Origin: Enoplolaimus lenunculus
Taxonomy: Eukaryota; Nematoda; Enoplea; Enoplida; Thoracostomopsidae
NCBI GenBank assembly: GCA_030248215.1
Contig: JASANG010000089.1
Location: 291,594 to 355,593, forward strand
Direction: 5' to 3'
Length of the DNA stretch: 64,000 nt
Made by a program: the position numbers and the translations under genes
The notes under the pieces: model-generated
Seen by the model: only the letters and a program-made list of their open reading frames with translations
The model's database searches: none
Told to the model about the DNA's origin: nothing
In this document: in pieces, positions 1 through 12,172 of the stretch
How the letters are laid out: every line of letters begins with the position of its first letter
Position numbering within the stretch: the first letter of the stretch is position 1

Positions 1-229
1 ATTTTGAAAGTACCTTCCTAAGTATAACCTTGTATTATCGCTCAAGCTATTGACGCAAGACAAATTAACGTTTAATTCCATGGATAATTGCAGTACCGGA
101 TATATATCAGTAACGAAGGGCGGCGGAGCGTGGGTTAAAAATAAATAACACTCCGTAACCGAATAACAAGGCGGGTACCCTCTGGAGAGGCCAAATAAAT
201 ATCAGTCCCTCTTATTCGGGTCAATACAG
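1..229. mobile_element. Family-1 inverted-repeat element (MITE), 3' part
   Basis: It matches the right half of the copies at 18997-19410 and 56859-57288: the GTATTATCGCTCAAGCTATT, GTAACGAAGGGCGGCGGAG and CCTCTGGAGAGGCCAAATAA blocks and the terminus CTCTTATTCGGGTCAATACAG. It is cut by the window edge. TA follows the terminus, consistent with a TA target site. Confidence 0.8.
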
Positions 230-254
230 TATTGCTTTTATTATTACTATTATT

Positions 255-476
255 ATGTCTCATTTATGCTACGTACGTTTTATTGTTTTTATTTTCTTCT
301 GTTGCATAGCTATGTTCGCTGATTTCGGGTCTCTTGTTAGAGCTGTGCTGCAGGCACCAAGTTTTGTTCGTCTTTATGTGCTCTTAGCACTTCGTTGTCA
401 TTCTTGGGACAGTCTGATTGAACTTTATCTAGCATCAGTATTGGCTAATGCTTTGTGGGATGTTCAAAGAAAGTAA
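255..476 (+). other. Short open frame of unknown nature
   Basis: A 73-codon open frame with a hydrophobic N-terminal third (FIVFIFFCCIAMFADF) and an end rich in L/A (SVLANALWDVQRK). It lies between a MITE end and a possible LTR. I do not recognise a family. It could be a chance frame or a remnant of a transposon polyprotein. Confidence 0.15.
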
Positions 477-502
477 CTTAAATGCACACAGATACAGGCC
501 AA

Positions 503-769
503 TGTTACGTCCAGGATTCTGGTAGGTCTATAAAAGAGTAGGTTTAGATAATGGACAAGGCTCGGCGAGCATGCGTAGGAGAGGCAGCCGCCTTCTAGCC
601 AAGATGCTAAAAAGGAGCCGGGGTTCGTGCTGCAAATCATGTTTTATTTGTTTGTGAATCAGTGTTGTATCTCACCATACTCTAAGTACGTATTTTATTT
701 TTTTCGAACAATTAATAAAATTCTTTCTAGGGGAGGCTTAGTAGTCTGTTCGAAACGCTTTCTGTGACA
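503..769 (+). mobile_element. Possible solo LTR (fossil)
   Basis: A 267-base stretch beginning TGTTACGTCC and ending near TGTGACA. It has a TATAAAAG-like box about 30 bases in and an AATAAA about 210 bases in, the layout of a compact LTR. No internal coding region is attached, and flanking duplications are not clear. The family is undetermined, and the call rests only on this layout. Confidence 0.25.
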
Positions 770-3630
770 GCCTTAACCTGCTCCGGTCGTGGGCACTCTC
801 CTCTTTCTTTCCTGTTTTCGTTCTTGCCGCGTTCACCGGGATTTGGCCGTCGTCAATAGCAACGCTACGATGTAGGAAACTACAACTACAACAACCACAA
901 CAACAGTTTGCCTTACAGTTCGCGGAGTAGTTCTTTTTAATTAGAGCTCAAAGGGTGCACCCTGATATGCGAGATTTTTAAGCTTCGAACGCTGCGCTAT
1001 TAGCTGTGATGTTTCGTGTTTTGCCCGTTTTTGTTTGTGCATTGCGAGTTTTTTGTTTTGCACACTGAACAACAGAAGTACGCTGACCGTGGGCCTGGGT
1101 CCATTCCTTGCCCACTCATGGTTTTCAAAATATTACATGTAACCATTTACGTACCCCGGGGTAAAAAATGCAAAAATATCGGCATTTAAGACCCATACCA
1201 TTTGATGCAGACATGGAGCTGAGCAATAAAACTGAGCTCAACTATCTCTGGAATAAAAATACCTTGTATCTGAATCACTGAGCCTCCGTTGTGAAGTTAT
1301 AGGCTTTCTAAATTCTCGCAATGTTATGTGTACGTACCCAAGGTCTAAAAATGCCAAAATGCTAAGTTCTAAATTAGGCATAGAGTCAGGCGCCATTCGA
1401 TAGATATCGTCGTGCTAAGTAACAAAACCACCATGACCGGTTGTCGGAAGCTACCCCTTCAAAAGCTCTGAGCCCTTTAATCTTCGGAATCTTGCATGTA
1501 AAATATTTCAAAAATCCAGGGTTGGAAACAAATTTATCAAGCTTAACACATGATGAGGAGCTGTAAAACTACCGTGACGGCTATCATTAGGCTAATACTT
1601 AAAAAGTTGCGCTCGTTCGAACTTCTCCAAAATTTCACGTGTCAGCCTTAAGCGGTCCGCTCATGCAAAAAATTTAAAAATGCGAATTCTGAAATTTGGT
1701 GCTGAAATGATTATCATTCGACTCGAATTTTTGAAGTGACCAACGGCATTCGGAGTGTGCGTTTGTTAGGTTGTAGTGAAGTCTTATGTTGTAAATCTCG
1801 CGACTTAATGGAAGAATTCTGTTGGAGTTGTTTCAGTCCATTTTAGAATTGCAGGAATAATGGTTAGTTACGGTGCGCATACCATGCCTGCTGGTTTTAT
1901 TGTATAAATTTTCATGCTGTTGCCGTTGACTTTTATTGATTTATACAACTTTTTGTGTTTTGCTTCATATTATAAGCTCTGGTTTTGTGTATCACAATGA
2001 CCTTCCTCTGTAATCCTGTCTCGACGGCAATGAAAACGGAAGCATAATAACTGGATTACTAGAACCTCTGAAAAATGTGGAGCGTCCAAATGAAATGCCA
2101 AACGTGCGCGCCGATGTTTTGATGTGGCTGTGAAAATTAATTAATTCTGTCAGCATTGCTTTGAACATACATTCATTCGTCGGTCAAAGTATTCAATTGC
2201 GCAAATGCTCGGATAACTCCCTTCGCTGGAAACGTTTGAAATCGCGATGTCCCATAAGCCAATCAGAAGCCGCAAAGCAAGGTTGTTTATATTTTCTTAT
2301 TGGCTCTTACAGCCACATTTCCTCATCCAATGATATAACTCAGCCGCGTGTAACTCGAGCGATTCACAGCGGCCACATGCCTAAGACCGAGACATGAGAA
2401 AATGTGCGTATATAAGTGCGTTGCGCAGACTAAACATTCAATTCAGTGTTAGATTTCTCTGGTTTTCTTCGCAAGATCGAGCAGCGACATACACCTGAAC
2501 TGTCTGTGCACTAAAGTCGACCAGTGCATTTGAGAGCATCGCGGTGCTTAGTTAAGTCGGGAGGTGTAATGCACGTTGCGCGCATGCGTTAAAAAGTTAA
2601 GTAAACGGTGCTGAGATAGAATTTTCTTGGTTTTACAAAGGGGCGTGGGTTTATGGAAATTTTGGTGTTAAACTTTGTCTGCCGTTGTCGATGGCACAGA
2701 TGTAAAAGGCCTAAGGGTAGAACCCTAGGTGTCGTGGGCAAACTTGAAAACAGACGCGGTTGAACAATGGGAAGACCCTAACCCTTGTAAGGTCTCTGCT
2801 GACTTTTGTTCGCGACTTAGTGACGAATGCTTTCTCATGTGTCCCGTTGGATCATGTGGTACGTAAGTGTGAATTTTCAGAGTACATCAGGCTAAGTGTT
2901 AACGCGATCAACCGGATGTGGTACCCCTGGATTTGCAATCCGAGCAGATTTTTGGCTTAGAGCGATAGCAGAAAGCTGACTTAATAAAAAAGTTCTGGTA
3001 AGAATCATACTATCCGTAAAAAATATAATCCCAAAGGCTTACGTCGATCCGCCTTCCTGTGAAAAAGGGTTGATAACGTAAGGAATTAAATTCTTTTGAA
3101 TTACAATGGATCGCGCAAGGCCACAACCATCCCAACAATTGGACAAAACGCCAACCCATGCATAAACCCAAAGGCCACTAAGTTTTGCAATAAAGAAGTA
3201 GCCGCAGCTGTACGGATGTGGTTGCGTCCGCCGTCCTGTGGGTAAATGGAGCTTAGATTTTGATTCCCGGCTAGCCATCGAATTGAGTGCGAGGGAATGT
3301 TTTTGCACACAAAGTGGTTAGAAAACGGAATACCGGAGAGGACACTGGATGCGTCGTCACTGATCTGTGGAATCGTCGTCCGGTTAGCCTCGAGCCTGTA
3401 AAGTGCGAAACTTGAAGGTTTTAGGTCGAGAGACTTGGTCGCAGCCTCGTACATGCAGTTGCGGAAAATTATGGATTGAGTAAAATGTGACATGCGCTCT
3501 GGAGTGATTATTCGTGTGTAATAGGTCTGTGACGGCTTATAAAAGTACGAAACTACCTGAAATTGGTTGGATTCAACCCAATTTACTTGGTTTTACTGCT
3601 TTTTAAATTATTCGAAACGTTTTATAATTG
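770..3630. other. Gene-free stretch
   Basis: No supported coding exon or repeat family. A TATATAAG box near 2410, followed by a TTCAGT initiator-like site, could be a promoter or another transposon fragment, but nothing downstream supports a gene. Confidence 0.3.
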
Positions 3631-3810
3631 TGCGGGAAAATTGTATGTTTGGCGGGAAAAATAAAATATTGGCGGGAAATTAAATCTTGTGGAAAATTCA
3701 AATTTTGGCGGGAAATTTGAATTTTGGCGCGAAAATTCAAAATTAGGCGGGAAAATTCAGATTTTGGCAGAAAAATTCAAATCTTGGCGGGAATATTCAA
3801 ATTTTGGCGG
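3631..3810. repeat. Tandem array of GGCGGGAAAATTCAAATTTT-like units
   Basis: About eight imperfect units 20-25 bases long share the core TTGGCGGGAAA, with one TTTTGGCGCGAAAA. The core matches the E2F consensus (TTTSGCGC/TTSSCGSS). The same array on the opposite strand occurs at 44675-44865 and 59790-59890 inside family-4 elements. Terminal repeats were not seen around this copy. Confidence 0.75.
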
Positions 3811-3829
3811 ATTGTCCTATAATACGTCT

Positions 3830-4745
3830 TAAACTACATAATGAAATATCGTATAATACTACAAATCCGTCTTGTTGAATATAATATCACAATGCTGTTA
3901 ATTTGGAAAATCATAAGATATTCAACAACATGTCTGATTATGTCACATAACATTCGAACACTTGTATGTTGAGATAACCTGAGTACCCGTGCTTTGTATA
4001 GCAATATCACATGATATTCGACTTTTGTCTGTTCTTATCATATGATGGTAACAAAAATTTATGTTGATGTCGAATCAACACGTGACAAAACGTAACCCGA
4101 CTGCCCCAGTTATAACGTGAACCCCGCATTTGTAATACTACCTGTAAAGGAACCGTATATTTTCCTTCTCTTATTTTATTTTGGGGTGACAGTGGTACGT
4201 ATTAATTTTGCGTGAAAGTGTTTTGTGATATTCTCAGAAGTTCTGGAGTGTGCACCTATTCAATTTTGGGTGTGGGAATGTTGACTTTAATTGATTTGTC
4301 GTGTGCACTCTATTATTTTTTGTGAGAAATATAGCGTTTTTCCTGCTTTGGTAATCAGGAATTTAGGAAGTTTTTCCCCGTAGTGCCTACCGAATTGAAT
4401 TTCTGGGTTCGCTGTGTTACAAATAAATGAATGGAAAGTTGAACGGCAGAGGCACAAAAGTGTTTTAAATGCCAAATACGCACCTGCAAATCGTTTCCGA
4501 CACAAAATCGCTTAGAACCACAGCTTCAGAATTCAAATTTCAAATTCCAGTATAATATGATATTCAACATGACAATTTGGGTATGTTACCTCAAGTATGC
4601 AGACTTTTGAAAATATATAATATGATATTCGCAAATACAAATTTTCAAACACGATATAGGGTCTATAAGCAGACAAAATGTTACCCATTAGTTTGATAGA
4701 GACAAAACGTGTCCCAGGCGCCCAGGTTATAACGTGAATCCCGCA
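3830..4745. mobile_element. Family-2 MITE fragments (two right ends)
   Basis: Two terminal segments of the same family end here in the same orientation, at about 4128 and 4738 (GTTATAACGTGAACCCCGC and a variant). Each is preceded by the subterminal GACAAAACGTGTCCC block. Internal ATATCATATGATATTC-type palindromes are scattered between. It looks like overlapping or nested copies. Confidence 0.65.
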
Positions 4746-7700
4746 TAATCTAACTTCCTTTTGCCCTATGTTAAATAATTACTTAATCATTTTTATCGGA
4801 TTCAGGCAAGGACATAAAGTTCCGCGTGCTATTGTAACACAAAAAACTCGAATTATTACAAACAGGTAGGAATATTTTACATTTAAAAACGTTGTTATGA
4901 TACGTTAATTAGCAATGGTTTTAGTACCAAAAACTTAAAATTAACGGCCTGAAAACATGTTCCTAAATTATCTAGAGAAACCTCGAAAAAGTTTATTAGC
5001 CTAATTGGTCGATTTCTATTGTTGCTTTGTGGGATTTAAAACAAATTTTAAAAGACTGTAAAACTAGAGGCAACCAACAGAGGTTTGAATATTTGTGTTT
5101 TGTTTCTATGGCACTGAGCATAAATAACTAGACATACAGTTGTGACCCGTTACTGTAGTGCAAAGTTTCATCTAGTTAAATTGAGTTTGAAACTGTTAAC
5201 TCAAATATTATAATTAATTATTTGTTGGGTTTTGTACTCATTATCGGGGTTTTGCTTTTCGGGGCCCAAAAACCTGTTATACCGACAAAGGCAGCTTAAT
5301 TAAAAGTTTCGGTTTTGCACTAATTTATATAACTTTCGCTGAAAAAAATTAAAGTCTGCAAATAATTATGCAATTATAATCGTTTACAGCAATATTAAAA
5401 AGTGGTAGTTTTAGCGCCGGATTAAAGGGGGCCCGGTGGGCCCGGGCGTTGGGCTTCCCACAAAAAGGGGCCTCCCACAACCGAAAACCAACGATGTGAT
5501 TCAATTGATAACAAGCCAACAAAAATTTTCGCGGACCACGGAGTTATACAAGCGGTGAAACATTCAATTGGGAAGCCCTCTCAAATCTGTTTGGGGCGGC
5601 GGACTATTCTTACTCTAACGCTGGCTGCACCAATATGCGATTTTTGGAAAGTACTTATTACGTTGTTCGGCAGGGTTAGGGTGATACGAAATACTTTTCC
5701 AGACGTTGAGAAAGTTCTTCAATCTTATCTAATTTTCTGGTTCCTACAAGGTTAGGTCTGGGTAGCTAAACCTATACAATCTATCATTTGTGACTCCAAA
5801 CTGACCAATACTTCGCTTTTCGACCAAGAATGCCAAGTCTGTAGAACGTTTTGGAATCTTCAGAAATTTGTCTGGAAGACTGGATGTCCTCTTCCAGAGG
5901 AAAATCTGAATTGAAACTAAATGCAGAGGAAATTAAAGACTAGACGTTATTGTAACACAGCGAACCCAGAAATTCAAATCGGTCGGCACTCCGGAGAACG
6001 ACTTCCTAACTAAGTTCAAAGGTTACCAAAGCAAACACAAACGGCTAATTCTCTTACAATAAAAATGACACGGTACGCCTACTGAATCAAATCAAGTTGA
6101 TATCCCCACGCCCAAAAGTGATTAAGTCAAGTAATTTAATAACTACGGCTTCCTTACGGAGCAAACTCGTAGATGCGCGTAGCATACGGTAAACACCGCA
6201 CAGATACCTAAGATTGGTTCAATTGCCACACCCGCAAATTTTTACAACAAAATTTAACTTGTGTAGGCAGAAAATTTCTCGCCTACTACGGGCTCCCAAA
6301 TACTCAAAATATCCTCTACGCGCACTAATCACCAGGTATCCCACGACACAACTTTATGCGCAACCGTAAATTTTATATAAGCACAGGCACCGTAAGTTCA
6401 AAATAATCCGTATAAATCGCCGGTACTAATACTTCGATAAGAAATTGGGCAGCGGTTCGCTCCCGTACAACTCTGAGCCCCACTCTTAACCTGCTCTACT
6501 TTTATATATTCGTGAACCGAAAGGTTAACTGAATTCTAAGAATTTTATATTACATTTTTAAAATTCCTCCAAAATTCTGGAAAACCAATAAATTTTACTT
6601 AACGACAGTTTTTTCTTACAAATTTCAACTTAAAAATTTTTTAAAATCTAACAAAAAATGTTTGGTCGGAAAAATTTAGTTTTTAGATGAAAATTTAAAC
6701 TTTTAAAATAGCTCAAAAATCTAAATTATGTTGTTTTGACCCAAGTAATTTATTTTAAAAACAAAATTGATCTTTCAAATCGCATAAAAAGTAAAAAAAA
6801 TCCACTATTTTGACGAAAATCCGTAATTTTCAAAACAAAATTTTAGTTAAAATTTACAAAAATTTACCTAAAAACAAAGTTTTAACCAGAATCTATAAAT
6901 TTCAAAACAAATTTTATTGTTTTAATTAAAATTTTAAAATATTTTCTGATATTTTGCCTTGAACTCAAAATTCTCAGCGATTTCAATTCAAAGAATTGAG
7001 AACAAAAAATTCCAAAAAAGGGAGCAGCATTATCAGAAAGCAGAAACATTTCACTAGATACTTGGAAAACCGAATCCCGATCAGGTTGAGATACTGCACA
7101 TACAAACTACTTATTAAAATTACGGATTTATGACTATCTACCAACTGTTTGCAGCTCCCGCCAATGATTCCCAAAATTGCAATAAATTTGCAAGGTGAAC
7201 ACTGTATTAAAACTTTATGCACTACCGCATTATATTCTGTATACCGATAAATTCACACAATATTTGCAGTTTCAGATTCAGCTCTGTACACGCTCTATAT
7301 GCTATGCATGTCGAGGGAACGTACAACATGATGATCCAACCCAGCTATCACAACAACATGGAACGTACACAATGCACCCCATACATAAAATAACCACTGC
7401 TCCTACATAACAATAATATACACATGATCGTAAACACATAGATACACCTTACCACAAATACACACATATACCTTCGTTTAAGATTACAAAAATTCGAACA
7501 CAAGCTAAATTCCACAATTAGGGGGTACAGTAATAGACTAAAATCCAGAAAGAGGGGATAGCCTAAAAAATTTTTTGAACTGCTAATTCAGCTGAAATCT
7601 ATGAACAAAAAATTCACAGGATGTATAAACTATAAATTACACCCCTCCAGTAACTAGTCCTGGCCCCCATGCTACAATATGTACTCTGGGAATTCCAGAT

Positions 7701-7795
7701 TTGATAAATATTATATATAAATTGTAGTTTTGTTGTATCTGGCTTCAGTTAAACTAAAGTTAACTCTGATTAAATTGGTAATATCTGAGCTTATG
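4746..7795. other. Gene-free AT-rich stretch
   Basis: No exon could be supported. The part from about 6540 to 6970 is made of degenerate AAATTTTAAAA-rich units. A GC-rich GGGGGCCCGGTGGGCCCGGG block lies at about 5427-5446. Confidence 0.3.
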
Positions 7796-8110
7796 CGCGG
7801 TACACGTTACACCCGGGGTAGTTTGGGACACGTTTTGTCCATATTACACTATTGAGTAACATTTTGTATGCTTGTAGACCAAGTATCGTATTCAAAAATT
7901 TGTGTTGTCTGCTATTATCATAATGTGTTTGGCCCTGATAAAGATCCGGTACTGCAATTATCTGTTGAATTAAACGTTTGCTTGTCTTGTATCAAAAGCT
8001 TGAGCGATAATGCAAAAGTGTACTGTAGAGTTCCGAACTCAACTTCATTTGGTCCTGGATTTATTTATGCACTACAATTACGAATAATTGACATTTATGA
8101 ACTTTAGTTA
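7796..8110. mobile_element. Family-2 MITE, left part
   Basis: Starts GCGCGGTACACGTTACACCCG, with the subterminal GGGACACGTTTTGTCC and the GAGTAACATTTTGTATGC block that follow the terminus in the copy at 58566-58928. An open frame inside (7868-8107) is not considered a gene. Confidence 0.6.
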
Positions 8111-8525
8111 GGGTTTAAAGACTCTATCCGCTTACGGACACTTATTAGGGATATGGACTCCTATTGATTAGGACTGAAAATGGGGTCCCCTCCTCTTATC
8201 ACCCCCGTCTTATTCCGGTCACTATAGTACTTTATATGTGGCTAAAAATTAATCCATAGCTCTTGGAAGCAGTTGAGAAGAGCATTGCGAGCGACGTAAT
8301 CTTATAGCCGTCTCGACATTGAAGCAACAATAGCCTGCTTTTGTTATCGATAGCCAACTATCAAACTATATAAAAATTAAATCATACTACGGGTACATTT
8401 CAGAGAGAATTTTCAACGAGTGAACGAATACTGCGGAATACCAGGGTACGAACCAGGTAATTTAATTGTATATTTTGGCAAGAAGTAAAATTTAACTATG
8501 TCAGTTTAGTACTGCTTTTATCTCA

Positions 8526-8702
8526 GTATTACTCCTAAGGCTTTAGATTTTGAACCCTTACAAGAAAGTCTTAAAAATGATGCGGAGGACTTAAATACAT
8601 ATTTTGACGAACTCAACTCCAGATCAAGTAAAAACATACATTTTAGGGGCTTGCATCCAAGTAGCATGATAATTTTTTCCGTGCAATCTCTCCTCAATTA
8701 AA
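8526..8702 (+). other. Weak exon candidate, acidic peptide
   Basis: After a good acceptor (CTGCTTTTATCTCAG) one frame stays open to a stop at about 8700: KALDFEPLQESLKNDAED, LNTYFDELNSRS and IHFRGLHPSS. Composition looks coding (acidic, amphipathic), but no family is recognised and no partner exon was found. A GTAGCA donor could cut at 8661. Confidence 0.2.
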
Positions 8703-9534
8703 ATTTGATTAGGCATTGTTTACCCAAAGAAAGTCAGACTTTGCCGGATATTTTCGTAATGGAAACATTCGCTATAGCGAACTTTAGCGTTTTGTGGATC
8801 TTTCTTCCGCGTCCGGGCGCTATAGTCTCAGTCATGTGGAACATAACAGTTTCGAAAATTTCAATAAAGTGGGTAAAGCGTCCCATGGCCCTTTAGACTA
8901 GTGTTCTGCAATTACAACTTTTTTACTGGCCGGCCGGTCAATATAAAAATGTTAAAAATTATCAAGCATTTTTATAATGATTTGGAGAGCAATAGTGAAA
9001 ACGTGTTCCTACATTTTTGAAACTTCGAAGCATAATTTTGCTAGAAAATATAGTGCTCCAATGTTCATGTAAATGAATATGTAAAAACGCATTAACTTTA
9101 AATCACTAAGTCTGAGTTGGGACTATCAGAACCAGATTGAGTTACGACTATCAGAACTCATAATTACGAATTGATTCAATCATTTTGATTCAATTAACTC
9201 CCTTGAATCAACCCAACGTAAAAACCTACTCAACTCCGAATTGGTAGAAGTTAACAGACATTAGCTAGATTTTGCATTGCATTTTGCTACCAATTTAGCT
9301 CAACCGTAAAAATACATTTCAACTTGTTTCTGCTCTTTGCAAATTTCTTTCTTTTGCAGTTTGGGAATACATTGTTTTTGATGGAATTTCGGGGCACTAA
9401 ACTTCTAGTTCTTTTTACTATTGTCAAAAAATATTTATATATAGGTTTTGGTTTATTGGTTAAAAATCTCCATGACTACCTCTAGTCTAAATACTTCGAA
9501 ATCCCCTCTTGTATAAATACATCCATCGGAACAT
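8703..9534. other. Gene-free stretch
   Basis: No supported exon. A CTGGCCGGCCGGTCAATA block at about 8928-8945 resembles the GC-rich block at 54061-54142. Confidence 0.25.
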
Positions 9535-9654
9535 AATAACGATTTGGCTCCTCATTGTTAGTATATGCGGTGTAGCTTGTGTATGTGCAGAGTGTGTAAT
9601 GTTAAGACACATACATACTCGTGCACATATAGCACGAGCGGTAATTATGATATC

Positions 9655-9727
9655 GGCCGTGTGGTGTAATGGGTAGCGCGCTTGACTCGTGAGCGAGAGG
9701 TCCGAGGTTCGATTCCCGGCGTGGCCA
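9655..9727 (+). tRNA. tRNA-like part of SINE unit 1 (pseudo-tRNA)
   Basis: A 73-base cloverleaf fit: the 7-bp acceptor stem GGCCGTG pairs with CGTGGCC using G-U pairs, with a D-arm GTGTAATGGGTAGCGC and B-box GGTTCGATTCC. The anticodon loop CTCGTGA would read CGU (Thr-type). The T stem has two mismatches and the anticodon stem one, so this is probably not a working tRNA. It has intact A/B-box-like promoter elements. Confidence 0.45.
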
Positions 9728-10007
9728 TATCTGTCGGAGAAATTAAGGGGAAAACCAATTATATTCGCAGTACTTTGGGGAAAGGGGTCGTCCCGACCGT
9801 GCAGTTCTAAAATAGAGGTCCCACCGAGATGGGCGCTGTAAATTGCAGGCCCATGGATTCGGATAGTTTGGATTCGCGGTCCGGGCCGACCGCCTAAAGA
9901 AGGGCGAATGTTAGTATATGCGGTGTAGCTTGTGTATGTGAAGAGTGTGTAATGTTAAGACACATACACACTCGTGCACATATAGCACCAGTGGTAATTA
10001 TGATATC

Positions 10008-10080
10008 GGCTGCGTGGTGTAATGGGTAGCGCGCTTGACTCGCGAGCGAGAGGTCTGAGGTTCGATTCCCGGCGTGGCCA
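10008..10080 (+). tRNA. tRNA-like part of SINE unit 2 (pseudo-tRNA)
   Basis: The same 73-base layout as the copy at 9655, with a few substitutions. The anticodon loop CTCGCGA would read CGC. The T-stem mismatches persist. The shared flanks show it is a repeat copy rather than an independent tRNA gene. Confidence 0.45.
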
Positions 10081-11679
10081 TATCTGTCGGAGAAATTAAG
10101 GGGAAAACCAATTATATTCGCCCGTGATAATTTCAATTAAATTTCGATTTTTTAAGACTTGAATATATATACTTTCATTCTTTGTGATATTATATGGACT
10201 TCGCCGGAGCGGAATTATAAATGTATTTTCAACAGTTCAGAAATCTATATTTTTCATCTATATATTACTTTGTAAAAGCGACACGCTGAGTTGAATTGCG
10301 TCATTTTTTGCGTTTGCTGACTGGTTTAGCGCACCTGATTTAATAATAATTTAACGAAACAAATGTAGGAGGAAAATTTTCTGTAACAACCAAAGCTTTG
10401 AATCAATTTTGTGCTTTTTCTCTCTCAGGGGGAGGGTGCGGCTTCCATGAACGTTCCACAAGATTGCTAGATTTGAGAGCTAGCCTTTGAATAATTAGTA
10501 TCATACTCGGTTGGGCTTGGCGTCTCATATTAAATCAAGAGCGGTCAGAATTTAAAAGGACACCCAGTATGTAAGTAAGTAAATTTTGTTTACATTAAAG
10601 GTAGTAAATTTTGTATTTGACGGTGCGTATTCGATGCAAATTTTTCACTGTGTTAACTTTGAGATAATTTAAGGATATGAAGTTATTATTCCGATAAATA
10701 TCAAGCTTCCGCATTTAGGAAGAACACTAAGCAGGATGGCGTTGTTGCCGCCTCAGCGCCACAGTTGCTTTTGTGGGGTTTAAATTCAAAAGTTGTGAGC
10801 TCATGGGTTCTGTGTCATGGGAATTTCAAATGTGCCTTATACAGATTTCCAGATTTGCAAGCTAGCATTTTACTAATTAGCATCATATTCAGTTACGATT
10901 GGCGACTTTTATTAAAACAAGAGCGATCAGTTTCTAAAATGACGTCCGATATGTAATCTCGCGCAGCGACTTAGTTGTATATATAATATAGTAGCTTTTG
11001 TTTTTACAAAGGTAATAAATTTAGTACTTAAGTAATTAATTAGTGCTTAATGGTGCGTTTTCGATGCAAATATTTCACCGAGCTAAAGTTTGAGATAATT
11101 TAAAGATACGAAGTCACTATTCCTATAAATGTCACGCTAAACTTAAGTTCTTCCTTTAATTTTTATATGTCTTAAGAAATCACAGTTTTATATCATCATG
11201 AAATTATTCAAAATGTGGTTTAATATTTAACTCAGTTTTGAATTCAGAACTTGTAGGGAGCAAAATAATAGACCGTGTTTATAATACAAAAATTAAAACG
11301 AAAATCCTGTATGAACATAAATTTTTACTTTAATAACATGGATGTTTCTAGTGGAATAGGATATCGGGTTTTACTAAAGTGACATGTAATTTGTCTCGTT
11401 TCGGTGAACAAAATGTGGTGGAAGTCTGTTCAATAGAATCACATTAGCGTTGCACTTATTCTAGCCACGTCTAAAAAATTTTTGAGCAATCAGCGTGTTA
11501 TGAAAAACATCAGTCTGTTGTCTGAAGGGGGATCTCCATTTTGAGTCTGAATCAATCGGAGTCCGTATCCATAATAAGAGTCCGTAAGCGGGTAGAGTCC
11601 CAAAACCCTAATTAGAGTTCATAAATGTCAATTAACCCTAATTGTAACGCAAAAATGACTCCAGGACCAAATAATTTAA

Positions 11680-11877
11680 CCCTTTCTCGCATGAATATGT
11701 TCTATTTCCCCGGAGACCTACTTTTATGCTAGGACTCGAACTCCAGTGACTTTAGTGGGAGGCGTATACCCTCACCACTCAGCTATAGGAGCTTGACGCT
11801 GGAGTCCGAGGGGGCTCTCACGTCTTGTGGTGATTTAGTACTATGTATACGTATTGCAATTGTTAAACACGGTGCAA
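11680..11877 (-). repeat. tRNA-derived SINE, copy 1
   Basis: On the minus strand: an A-box-like TAGCTGAGTGGTGAGGG, a B-box-like GGAGTTCGAGTCCTAGC, then a tail AAAAGTAGGTCTCCGGGG. The upstream part contains CACCGTGTTTAACAATTGCA. It lies inside a family-1 MITE. The second copy follows about 100 bases away in the same orientation. Confidence 0.7.
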
Positions 11878-11975
11878 TATATATTATTTAACGTATATAC
11901 ACTGCGCTGAGTTGCCTATATTCAACTCAATGTGAGAAGGGGTTATAGATAGTAAACTGAAAATTTTTCGCTTAA

Positions 11976-12172
11976 CCCTTTATCACATGAAAATTTTCTA
12001 TTTCCCCGGAGACTTACTTTTATGCTAGGATTCGAACTCCAGTGACTGGAGTGGGAGGCGTATACCATCACCACTCAGCTATAGGAGCTTGACGCTCAAG
12101 ACCGCGGGGACTCTCACGTCTTGTGGTGATTTAGTACTATGTATACGTGTTGCAATTGTTAAACACGGTGCA
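11976..12172 (-). repeat. tRNA-derived SINE, copy 2
   Basis: Closely similar to the copy at 11680-11877 (same A- and B-box-like sites, same flanking TGCAATTGTTAAACACGGTG on the plus strand). The spacer between them (about 100 bases) is not part of the SINE. Tandem orientation suggests duplication or repeated targeting. Confidence 0.7.

Larger units (their letters stand above)
9557..10121 (+). repeat. tRNA-like repetitive element in tandem (one full unit and a partial)
   Basis: Unit 1 spans about 9557-9910 and unit 2 about 9911-10121; both begin TTAGTATATGCGGTGTAGCT. Each holds a tRNA-like 73-mer (see separate entries) preceded by about 97 bases and followed by TATCTGTCGGAGAAATTAAG. Unit 1 continues with a G/C-rich 3' block (GGGGTCGTCCCGACCGTGCA and GGTCCGGGCCGACCGCC). 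It looks like a tRNA-derived SINE-type element inserted in a family-7 transposon and duplicated in tandem. Confidence 0.7.
9535..11150. mobile_element. Family-7 foldback-type DNA element, interrupted copy
   Basis: It begins with CGGAACATAATAACGATTTG and GCTCCTCAT, the terminus seen at 33851 and, inverted, at 35184. The sequence breaks at about 9556, where a tRNA-like element sits, and resumes near 10122 (TGATAATTTCAATTAAATTT). The subterminal block with GACGGTGCGTATTCGATGCA, AGAGCGGTCAG and GAGATAATTTAA occurs twice, near 10480-10720 and 10795-11130. The far terminus was not found. Confidence 0.6.

Noticed and set aside
3039-3493. Overlapping open frames on the minus strand
   Set aside because: Two unrelated frames over the same bases, with no recognisable motif or splice-flanked structure.
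3631-3810. CRISPR-like array
   Set aside because: Units are not separated by unique spacers, repeats are imperfect, and the DNA is clearly animal; it is a minisatellite.
7868-8107. 79-codon open frame on the plus strand
   Set aside because: Lies within a family-2 MITE.
9655-10080. Two apparently normal tRNA genes
   Set aside because: T-stem mismatches, two different anticodons and shared repeat flanks show they are parts of a SINE-like element.
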